A DNA stretch of 64,000 nt from Montifringilla adamsi (taxonomy: Eukaryota; Chordata; Aves; Passeriformes; Passeridae), in contig JAGGNK010007448.1 in the NCBI GenBank assembly GCA_017590115.1, forward strand, positions 5,806,815-5,870,814. Direction: 5' to 3'. The notes beneath the pieces were generated by a model that was not told the DNA's origin, did no database searches, and saw nothing but the letters and a program-made list of their open reading frames with translations. Shown piece by piece: positions 12,376-22,500 of this stretch. The stretch's first letter is position 1, and every line of letters starts with the position of its first letter. A program made the position numbers and the translations under genes.

Positions 12376-13235
12376 GCCTGATCCTGGTGCTGGCTGCTGG
12401 GCACCGTGCTGTGGCCGGCAGGGCAGCAGCAGCTGCAGGCTGGCTCTCCTCCCCAGCTGGCTCTCCTGGCAGGTGCCAATGTTTTGTTTGCAGACACGGT
12501 GGCTTTAATCCTGGAGCTGGGACGGGCTGTGCACTGCAAGAGCCACGCTGCTTCAATTTGGCCTGTGGACTCCAAAATCTCACAGAGACAGGAATCTGGC
12601 TGATACCTGTCTTGGCACACGATTGCAAGCTCTGCTTTTCTAAAGAGGATAACGAGTCCTGTCCATTTTCTGGCTCTGAAGCAGCAAGGTGGGGCAGGAT
12701 GGTTTTGGTGCTTGCCTTTCTCGGGAAAACCTGTGTGTCCTGTCCAGCATCCCTATTTCCTGGTGTTGGGGTTTGGGTGCGCTTTCCTTGGGCAAGGCCC
12801 CTAAGGACCCTACTGCTGTAGTGGACAGTTCATGTAAAACCATCTTGGTTAAATATGGTCATCTTGGCCAGCTTTTACCTGGCCTTTATATGGTTTCCCC
12901 ATAGGACAAGAGGATGGGCCCAGGATTTGCCCTCTGAAGCACTGAGCTGCACATTTTCTGGTGTAGATGATGCTAGTCCTGGGGACTGCCAGTGATGTGG
13001 GCACCGTGGGGCTGCTCCTGGGCTGGGGATGGTGCAGCTGTACCACACCTGGTCCAGCCTTGCTGATGTCCTGGTGCCAGGGCTGGTTTCGCAGCCGTCG
13101 ATCCTGCAGCAGGATCCAGCAGCAAAACCTGGCGGTCCGCTGCTCTCAGCTGCAGAGTAAACAAGCTGGCAAGAGAAACCATTTTGCTTCAGCTTGTAGG
13201 AGAAACCCTTTTTAGGTAGCACTTCCAACTGGCAA
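12376..13235. other. Noncoding, nothing recognised
   Basis: No gene, repeat or motif cluster I can support. Confidence 0.6.
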
Positions 13236-13239
13236 TGCT

Positions 13240-13430
13240 CTCCTTCATTAACCCCCTCCTTCCCTTTCCAATGAAACGTGAATTTGCAGCGATTGGAGAT
13301 CAGGCACTTGCCAGTGCAGCTTTGCCACCCAGAGCAACGAACACAGACGTGAATTTACTGCTTGATCTCATAATTTCAGTGCAATTAGACTGGCTGCTAT
13401 AAAGCAATTTCCCCTTGAGCCTCGGAGTCC
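13240..13430. promoter_or_regulatory. Candidate conserved noncoding element
   Basis: A block of balanced composition that keeps CpGs outside an island. It has several TAAT/ATTA cores, including CTCATAATTTCAG, GTGCAATTAGAC and TGCTATAAAGCAATTT near 13365-13410. No coding frame passes through it. Confidence 0.3.
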
Positions 13431-15930
13431 TGGGCCTGGGCACTGCCCAGCTTTTCTCAGACAAGGAAACGGAGGCCTTTGGGTATTGGCTGAAACACGA
13501 GTTTTTTTGGGTGCACCTGGAACTTGACTCCCTGGAGATGCGTCTATGAGCTGGAGCTGTGAGTGCCTGGCATGTCTGAAAAGGAGCCTGCTTTTCAGGC
13601 TTACTTATTACAAGTCAGGCACCCAAAGCTAGTGGGAAAACAAGCCAGAACAAGGTTTTCAGGCTGAGCTCTTGGAGCACGGCTGGCTTCTGCCACCTTC
13701 TCCTCTGTGCTGGGCAAGCTTAATGTTGCCTGGCTCCCCAGGCTACTCCCCATCTTGGAGGGACTTGTAGGGCAGACCCACAGGTTCTGCTGCAGCCTGT
13801 GGGGAATGGGGCACGTCAGCTCCCAAGCCAGCAGCCCTTGGAGGGGCATATCCATCTGTGTTGATCGAGTGGGCTATGGGTAGGGCTGTCACCTTGCTGT
13901 TGTAGCTGTTAGCTCTTTCTCTCAGCTTTGGTATCACAGTCAAATATTTTCTATAAAATCCTGGAGAAAAAGGGATTGAAACCATACTGAAAAAGCATCA
14001 ATTTAATTATCTTTTCTCCATGCTTTTAGCTGGGGAGCTGTATAATGCCTCCCAAGTGCCACCATGGCACTGGGCATGATGACATGCTCAGTATTTTGAT
14101 TTGGTCTGCTCCTACCTAAATTCACCAGCCCATTTCTTGTGTTCCTGGGAAGCACTGTGCAGGGTATGGCTGCTTCTGTAAGCCTCCCTGCCACTGCTTC
14201 ATGGCCTCTTGCTGCTGTGTGGCAAAGCACCTGTGCCCCATGTGGTGCTTACAAACTCTCCTGGTGCCTACTGGAGTGTTGGGAGGTCCCTTGGATGGGA
14301 ATTGAATAATTCTTCTTTTTCCTTATCCTGGGAGGGTAGAACTGAGGAGGTTATTCCTGCCAGGATCCAACTGCTGATCCTCTTCTGAATGGCCTCTGCT
14401 TATCCTGCTGCAAGGGGAAAATGCTGGCTGTGTCAGCTGGTGATGTGACCCAAAGGAGACAGGGGCTTTCTGTCTGTGCTGATGTATTTTAGCCCACTGA
14501 TGGCTTGCTGTGCCCACAGGTCAAACTGCAGAAGCAGATCTGTTCCTTGCTAGAGCTGAGGAGGGGAATGAGCTGCTGATGGTGTAAGCAGAGCTGTGGG
14601 TGTTCATGGAGAGGCTGCAGTGTCCTGGTTGGTCTTGGTGTGATTTGTGTGGCTCATCTCATGCCCAGAGCTGCTTGTGCGATGCTCTCATCGGGCAGCA
14701 TTGTAAAGCTCCTGGCACAGGCACTTCCCCATGTCTCTAACAAACCTGTCCAGCTGTGCTGGTTGCTGTTGGTGCCTTGTCTCCTTGTTTCTGGCATTTG
14801 GAGGCCATTGATTTCCTGCAAAACCATTGCGGGATGCTAAAGCTGCAAGATAATGGTGTGTGGCAAGCTTGGGAGCTGTCCTTTTGGGAACAGGGGATGA
14901 AGTTGGGGTCTACTCCTTCCCGTGAGCATTTCACACCTTGGACTGGGTGCTCCCTTGGGCCCTGCCAGCCAAGGAGCTCATTAAACCACCCTGACAGACG
15001 TGGTGCTCACCCTTCTCCTGGGGTCATGTGGTATCCTGGGAGTTCCTCTGACACTGTGGGAGAGAAAGCAAGTCTGTGCCAGGGGACTCTCTCTGGAGCT
15101 GCTGTGGGGTCTTGCTGCTGCTGCCCCAAAGCATCACTTCTTGGAGCCATGAGGTGCCCTGGGCAACCAGTGCTGTTTGCTGGGCTGTGGTATCTGATAG
15201 AGACCTTATTTTAATTGCTAGGTCAGATATCCTGCAGTCTTTATTGCTGTGTAGCCAAGAGTTGATCCCTGGACTTGTTCTGACCCCGAGCTGCAGCTGT
15301 AAATGAGGCTGTGCTGGAGCACAGTCCTTACCCAAACTGGGAAGTCTGTCTCCAACACCAGCATGAATGAGGGATCTTACCTGCAAATCCTGTTCCCGTC
15401 TGTCCTGGGTGGAGCAGGACAGGACTTGCTGGGGACTGAGGGGGATTTGTAATCGTGCTCCCTGCTGGCGATGGGAGCAGCAGCTCGGAGGAGGCAGGGC
15501 ATCACCTGCTATAGGGCTCTGGGAGGGGTGGAGACCGGGCACCTGTGGTCTAGGGCTAATCCTGCCTGTTCCCCCTCCCATCTCCCCTGTCCCGTGGTTT
15601 CTAGATATTCATCAGAATAGGGCAGGGCCTGTCTTACCACACAGGGAGTGTCTGGTGCAGGGGACCCTTGGATGACTCCTGTGATGGGCATTGCTCATCT
15701 CAGTGACCTGCCCAGGGCTCGGGGGACCACGGGATGCTTGGCATTGAGGGCAACCAAACCGAACTCTCTGTTCCTGCCAAATCAGTAGGGAGGGAAGTTG
15801 GAGTAAAAACTGTAGTAAAGTTGGAGCTGTGGCTCACCTGGGGAATGAACTCTGGGGTGCTGAATGGCAGCTTGGCCACAAGCGTGGTGGGGTCCCATTG
15901 GGGATCCCCTTTCCCGCTGAAAGTGACTCC
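13431..15930. other. Noncoding, nothing recognised
   Basis: TG/CA-rich intergenic DNA with short frames only. A patch at 13915-14100 is slightly AT-rich without a clear motif cluster. Confidence 0.6.
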
Positions 15931-16271
15931 AGGAGCGCTGGAGTGCAGAGGGCGGGGGGCTCCGAAAGGGTTAATAGCTGCTCGTCTGTCATGGAACCTC
16001 CAGCCTCTCCCGAGCAGAGCCCCTCCGGCCGGGAGCAGCGTGGCCTCACGGTGCCCCGCGGATAGACGGACAGACGGCGGCAGAACTACAATCCCCGGCA
16101 GGGAGCAAACCCCCGGGGTGTGCCGGGACTGGTAGTCCGGGGCCTGGCGTGGGGGTCCCCGCTGCCACTCGTGGCTGGGGCGGGGGGACCCGGAGGGAAT
16201 GTGCCGGCTCGGGGAGGAGCCAGCGTGTTCACCCACTTTGTTGTTATATACCTTAAAGGAGCAGTGGCTGT

Positions 16272-16322
16272 GCCCGAGCGAGCTCCCTAGCGGAGCCGCG
16301 CAACCCGGGCTGTGGGCTTTTT
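16272..16322 (+). ncRNA. Possible small structured RNA ending in T5
   Basis: About 22 bp after the TATA box, a GCCCG/CGGGC helix (16272-16276 with 16306-16310) can enclose a GCTCC/GGAGC hairpin (16282-16286 with 16292-16296, loop CTAGC). A T5 run at 16318-16322 could terminate Pol III. It matches no RNA family I know, and the promoter lacks a recognisable PSE, so this may be chance in GC-rich DNA. Confidence 0.15.
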
Positions 16323-16532
16323 AAAGATAAAAATCACTCGCGTGGCCTCCCTTATTAACGACATCTCCCGCTCTCAGTAACTCCTTCGGCGCCTGGGCAT
16401 CGCCAGCCGGCGCGGTGCTGGGCCCGCCCTCCGCGGGGCTGCTGCGCTGCGCTGGACCGCTCTGGTCCTGCATCCCCGCCAGAGCATCCTCCTCCCGGCG
16501 CTCTCTGTCTGGGAGTCCGGAGCTGCCGGGGC
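16276..16532 (+). ncRNA. Candidate first exon of a Pol II noncoding transcript
   Basis: The region downstream of the TATA box runs to a perfect GTGAGT donor beginning at 16533. The acceptor-like TCTGTTTTCTTGCAG ending near 16588 is too close to pair with it. No meaningful frame spans the exon. The start site is inferred from TATA spacing. Confidence 0.25.
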
Positions 16533-16759
16533 GTGAGTGCCGAAACCCCCAGCGCTCTTTATGCCACGGAAAATCTGTTTTCTTGCAGGGGAGACATCCC
16601 CGCTCATGGTCGCCGCAGATAAAGAGCTCTGGAGAGAAGTGTGGAGTAGCGACGACGTGGGCAGCGCGGCAGATTTCTCATGCCGCTGTGGCACAGCCGT
16701 GACCTGGAGATTTCTTCCTCCCTCCGGCATAATTCAGTCTAGCACCCGGTGCCTCCAGC

Positions 16760-18995
16760 TAAACACCCTGGCCCGGCCCTGGCATGTGCCCAGCAGACAC
16801 CCACATCAAAGCCACCGCGGCTTGCCTGGCCCCTCGCCAGCAGCTACCTCTAGACAGCTTGTGCAAACCTGGAGGGAGATGACTGCGGAGCATCCAGCCC
16901 TCAGCAGCTCCCGCCTGCTGTGGGGCAGCCGGGGCTGCCTTGGGTGCGTGGTGGGAGCCACAGCTGCGTGGGCGACCCCGTCCTGGGATCGTGGTGGGGG
17001 TGCCAGTGAAACATCTGTCCCAGTGAAGCTGGGCAGCTGCAGCCTGGCACTGCCTGCTTTCAACTGCTTTGTCCCTGCTTCCCTGTGCCGGTGGTCATTG
17101 CCTCCATGCCCCTCTGAGCCTCGGCAGAGGGGGATGAAATCTCTCTGGCAGGTGAATGTGCTGGAGAGAGGCTGGTGGAGTGCAGCACAGGAACCTTGCT
17201 GACTGGAAAAGCAGGAATAACCACCCAAACAACTGGTGTGGGGGGGCTGTGGTGCTGCAGGGAGCTGGCAGCTGAGCTGGGTGGTGCTGGGGCAGGTGGC
17301 CCAGGCCTGCCTTTGCTTCCCAGGGTCACACACTGCGGTTCACACGTGGGTTGTCACCAGCATGAAGGCAAGGGGAGGGCTTGGGTGGCAGAGATGAGCC
17401 CAGTGTTCTTGGCTGAGCCTTTTGCTCCTGGGCTTCTGGGCGCAGCTCAGCCTCCTCACAGCCTGAATGTTTGCCTGCTGAGGGGCTGTACTTGATCCTT
17501 CTTCCTTCATGAGTGTGGGTGTTGGAAAGAGCATTGGGAACACATGCTCCTGCTATGAACTGGGCTCTAACTGGTCTGTGCTATGAGTTCAGGATAGTGT
17601 CCAAAATGCTTCCAGCCTGGCACCTGGTCTGGCATGGCTGGCAGTGGGCAGAGCTGCTGGTCTTGTTTAGTTTTGGAGTTGTCTGGGTGAAATTCATACC
17701 CAGAGCAGAGGAACTCTTCCCTGGGGTGCAGATGGCTCCTGGTGCATGAGTGACATGGTGGGAGCAGAAGGGCTGAAGCCCATCAGAGCTTGTATCTGGA
17801 GAGCTCTGCTGTGCCTGGCCCTGGCTGCCCTATGTGCAGGGACTCATGTGGTTAGGTGCTGGAGTACAATCCATGCAGCTGTGACCTCTTGGACACACTG
17901 AGAGCAGCAGAAAGACCCTTCTGGGCTGCAGCAGTCTGTATCACATCCTTTTCTGTGCAAAAGGAAACAGTGGAGTGGGAGAGGCTGCCTGTGGTGAGCT
18001 GCTGGCTGCTGCATCCCTCAAGGAACCTGGGCTGTAGGGAGCCCATGATGCTACTGTGCTGTGGATGCAGCCAGCCTGTTGCCCCAGGGATGCTGAGACA
18101 AGGAACCATAAAGGGTCCTGCCCTTGCTGGTGGTGCCAGTTCACAGGAGTCTGTGGAAGAACCAGTGCAACCTTTATAGTGAACTGTGAACAATGAGGAT
18201 CCTATGGGATGCAGGGGAAATGGTAGGGGCTCAGTCTAACACCTCATGCTGTGCCTGGCTGCTCTCCAGAGTCTGTTCAGGGGCTAGGTGAGGTGGTGGG
18301 TGCTGTATACTGGGCTGAACCTTGGTCCAGTCACTCACTCCCTGTCCTGCTTGGTGCTGCAGAGCTGGCAAGTTGTTGTCTTGCAAATAGCTCCTGTGCA
18401 TGTGTGTGCTGTGCCTGGCCCAGCAGGGAACCTGCCTACAGGGCTGTGTGAATCCTGATACAGCATTTGAGGGGAAATGTATGTTGGGCTCCACAGAGAC
18501 CTGCTGAAGATCTCTGTGGGAGAAGGGCACAGGAAAGCTCTCCTACAGGCCTGTCTTAGCTCTACTGCTTATTCCTTTTTGCTTTTCATTCCTTGCCTGC
18601 CATTTGGGAGCCTTGTACCAGCAACCTTACAGCTGCCTAACACGTTGTGATGGTTGTGTTGCAGCAGGTGCCTCTAAGGAGCCCTGCACTGAGGCTGCTG
18701 AGGTGTGCACCCCTCCACACCCCCCAGTCTGATTGCTTCTGACACAGTTGTGCTCAGACTAAGGCTGAGCCCGGACCCTTCCTGTCTGATGTTGGAGCAG
18801 AAGCCCCAAAGGGTGAAATGCAGCTGCTGGAGGAGGCAGCAAGAATTGTGGATTGGGGGTCTTGGAGATGAAGCTGTTTGCAAACAGCTCCTGGATGCAG
18901 TGGCACTTTTTACACTGTGTGACTTTCCCATATGCACAGGCATCCCCAAGGCGGAAGGGAACTTTGACTCTGGCAAGGGTAGAAATGAAACGTGG
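16760..18995. other. Noncoding, nothing recognised
   Basis: A long open frame entering from the CpG island (to 17202, plus strand) has no recognisable domain. The remainder is ordinary intergenic sequence. Confidence 0.55.
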
Positions 18996-19250
18996 ATAAC
19001 ATCGCTAGGCTAGCGTTGCTAGAGGAATTAAGAACCAAGCAACTGCATCCATAGGAACCTCAGTTCTTCCCTTATCCCTTTGCACATCGAAGTTAATTGC
19101 ATTTCCAACTGACACATCAAGCTGTCCTGCCACAGTCGTCTGCGGCAAAGTCAGTGCATCGTGGTTGCTCTGGGATATAAACCTCACCTCTGGTGTCTCG
19201 CTCTCTTGGGGGATAATGTCTTTCCCAGGGCTCTTTGTGGTATGGTCAGG
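18996..19250. promoter_or_regulatory. Candidate conserved noncoding element with a perfect palindrome
   Basis: Non-island sequence that retains many CpGs (ATCGCTAGG, CATCGAAG, GTCGTCTGCGG, GCATCGTGG), as conserved noncoding blocks often do. CGCTAG-G-CTAGCG at 19003-19015 is a perfect inverted repeat with a one-base centre. AGTTAATTGCATTTCC near 19090-19107 holds a homeodomain core and an octamer-like core. Confidence 0.35.
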
Positions 19251-19339
19251 TCTTAAGAGCCCAGGGCTCAAGCTGAGTTGTCTTGTCAGGTCTTTACGGG
19301 TATCTCTTGAAGGTGAGACTTGTCAGACTTAAGCAATGG

Positions 19340-19545
19340 ATGAAATTTTTTTAATGGGTGTTCAGCAGCCACTGTGGAGATGCTTAAGGGCATAAATTTT
19401 TTAAGAGCATAATGGATGTTAAGCTCTCAAAAATAAATCCTAAGTCTCTCTAGCCTGTGTTTCCCAAGGTATTGGCGGCTAGCTTAAAATGAGAGAGCAA
19501 GCAAAATGAAATAAAAGGCTTTTAGATGGTGCAGATCACCAGTGT
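19340..19545. promoter_or_regulatory. AT-rich candidate element
   Basis: A/T-rich block with AAATTTTTTTAATGG, two near-identical GGGCATAAATTTTTTAAG/GAGCATAATGG segments and AAATGAAATAAAAGGC. It is enhancer-like or simply AT-rich spacer; no repeat family is recognised. Confidence 0.2.
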
Positions 19546-22500
19546 GGAGCTTCTGCTTTCTTTGTGTGTCTGAGTTAGCACTTTGGGATGCTGAGGGTCA
19601 GGACAGGGAGGTCTTAATCCCTGGTCAGTGCTTTGGGGACCCAGACTGGAAAGTAGAGTTAGAGGGTTTTCTCCACAGCAGAAGATTGGTAGGGCAGAGT
19701 GGGCAGTGCTGGGTGCTGAACCCTCTGACCCAGAAGCCTTAGTGATGGCAACCAGAGAGATGGAAATTCTCTTGATGAAGCAGACCCAACAAACCCAACA
19801 GGGTGTCGGAGATGGGCTGGTGCCTTCCTCCTTCGAGCAAGAGGCACGAAGATCTGGCCAGAGCAGCTCTGTGCAAACAATTCCAGGGAGATGACAGTGA
19901 AGCTGTGAGGTGCCAGGGCTTCCTCTTCCACCCTGGCCAGATGAGCTTTTCCTGTGGAAGTGGCAGCCCTGTGCAGGGGTTTCACCTGGTCCTTGTTGCA
20001 CAAGGAGCTGGGACAGCAGGAAGGAGATGTTCCCTGCTGGCTGGTGCAGTGCCCCAGAGCTGGGAAAATGGAGAGGAACTGGCTTCATCCTTCCTCAGCC
20101 ACTGTTACCCCCAGGCTGGGAATCAGAGCCACTTGTTCTCTCTCTCCAGCCACAGCAATGGGCAGGAGGTGGAAGAACGCTGTGCTGGCATGGGCAGCAG
20201 TGCCAAGGTGCCAGGAAGCGACAGCCCAAAACTTGTTTGATGTTTTCTTCCCCCACCACTGGAGAAGAGAGGACTGCAGCTCCAGGAGCGTGGAGCTCAT
20301 GCTTGTCTCCTCCTGCCCAGAGGGGCTGGCTCAGAAAAAGTGGGAGCAGCCTTGATCCCGTGCACAACCCTGGGAGGTGGCGTGAATGCAAATGCTGGCA
20401 TCCTGCAGCACTGCACCTTTGTGTTGTTCATGCCAGCTTCCCTCCCAAATCTGGTTGGAAACATTCCTGCATTCCCCATGAGGTCAGCTCTGCTGTGGCT
20501 CTGCTCACTGAGGTCAGCTTGTACCTGCTGAGGGCTTGGCCCCATTTTATAGAGCTTTTCCATGAGGTGTGCCCTGGGAATGCCCTCCCCTGGGCTGTGG
20601 TAACAGTGCTTGGAGATGAGCAGTGCTGGTGCCTTCAGGAGGTTGAGGAAGTTGAGGTGCTAGATGATTTGCACCTGGAATTTCTGTTCCTTTCTGCTCC
20701 TTACTGGGGTTTGGAGGTAGGTGTTGACCCACTCTGAGGTGACAAGTTCAGAAACATCAAGTTGTGAGTGCCTTGGTGGCAAGACAAAGTAAGAGAAGTA
20801 GAAGATTTGGAAATGACCAGGGGAAAAAATACTCCTTGAAGTATGGGTTGATGGAGAAATGTTATCTGCTGCTTTTCTGCTTCAGCTGAACCCTGTTCCT
20901 CAGTTCTGGTAGTGACTGGTGTGTAATAATGGGAATAGCAAAAACACGTATTTCTGATGTGGACTGGGTCTGCTCAAAGGGCTGTTGTTTATGAAGTCTG
21001 ACTACCATCCTTCATTTCAAAGGCACCTCTGGATTCTCTGTCCCATCACAGCTAAGCCAAGGGACAAAAGGCTCTATCTTCCCCTCTTCCCTAATAGCTG
21101 TGAGGATCAGGGCTCTGGCTGCTCCTCAAAAACAGAAGGTGTGTCTGCACCAAGAGCCTCTGGCAGGAGACATGGGGTGCTCCTCCTTGCTCTGTTTTGC
21201 ACATTCAGATTTTCTTTCCTGCTTCTCCAGCCCTCTCCAGGCACCGCTCACCCCTGCTCAGGCTGGGAGAGCCTTTCTGGGTGGAGTGCTTGGAGGTGGG
21301 AGAACACCCTCCTACCCAGGATGAGTTTGCAAGTCCTCTGGGCTCCCAGCTGCTCTGGCTGCTGCTGCTGCCTCTTGGGGGAGGACAGGAGGGACTGAGC
21401 AGGGGGTCTCTTCTCCTTGGCACAGCTGCACTGGGGCTCTCTGCAGCTCCCAGGAACCAGGCATGGCAGCTCTTCCCCAGATGGAGGACAGGACCCTGGG
21501 GGTATTGACCGTCTGCTGCTTTGCTGCCCCAGAAAAGCCTGAAGGCTGTTCAGTGCTGCTGTTCTGCATTGAATTGCACCAAACCCCATGCTCCCCTCTG
21601 TTATCCCTGAAGATGGATGCAGATGATTCCCCTCCTGACGTGTGCGTGATCTGTGTGCGCTTGGCTCTCCTCTCTTCCTGGGCAGCTGGCAGGTTATTTT
21701 TGGTTCTGGAGCGGCCCAGATCTGGTTTCTGCTGGGGTGAGTCCCTGCCCAGCACACCTCTTGCATCCTCCAGGCTTGTGGGAGGTGAGGAGCAGTCTTC
21801 CCTTGCCCACATGTCAGCTGGAGCTGGCAGGGATGCTCCAGTAGTCCCCTGCTGAAGGGCTCATCTGGCATCTCTGTGGAATGGCTGAGAGAAGGGGGCA
21901 TTGGCCAGGTCTGTGGGGACTCACCTGGATGTGGCAGCTCAGGAAACCTGATCTGTGGGCCTCTTTGGGAGGAAAGGGATGGGCAGGAGCAGCTGGTGCT
22001 CTCTCAGGGCTTGGAAATCCAAGCCAACACCTCGTCACGTGCATCCCTCTTGGCTCACAGGCTGGAGGAACAGCATCCCCTTCCCTCAGCTCCTGGCCTC
22101 CTGCCAGTGCCCTGCAGTGAAAGCCCCTTCAGAAGGGCATTATGGGGGCTGAAGGGTTTTCTGGGGACAGCCCTGGGGTGATGCTGGGGACCTCCTGCCT
22201 TGTGTCTCCTTGGGAAGGCCTCACTTGCAAGGCTGTTCCTTCTCTTATGCTCCGTCCAACTTCAGCACTTTCTTAAAATCAAGGTTTGTCCCAGAAATCC
22301 TGGAGCAGGGCTTTGTTCCACTGCAACAGGGTACTGCTCAAAGCATCCTCTCCACATCTGCATGGTGGGATTTTCAGAGGTCCTTGCTTACCTGGAGTGG
22401 AACAGGGTAAAAATGCAATAAAATAAATGTTTTTCACATGTTAGACACAGGTTGAATATTTTCTGGGCACCCTGGGCTGTGTGGGAAAGTGAGGCTGCTT

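Larger units (their letters stand above)
15940..16580 (+). promoter_or_regulatory. CpG-island promoter with two opposed ZNF143-like sites and a TATA box
   Basis: The site ACTACAATCCCCGGCAG at 16085-16101 fits the ZNF143/Staf (SBS) consensus. A second, inverted copy at 16136-16120 reads ACTACCAGTCCCGGCAC on the minus strand. TATATA follows at 16245-16250. CpGs are dense from about 15940 to 16560. SBS motifs mark Pol II housekeeping promoters, often bidirectional, and Pol III type 3 genes such as U6, 7SK and tRNA-Sec. I see no snRNA proximal sequence element at the usual spacing. Whatever is transcribed here is not a protein I recognise. Confidence 0.6.

Noticed and set aside
16226..16243. PSE-like TTCACCCACTTTG before the TATA box
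   Set aside because: It begins only 17 bp before TATATA, too close for a snRNA-type PSE, and matches the consensus only at TCACC.
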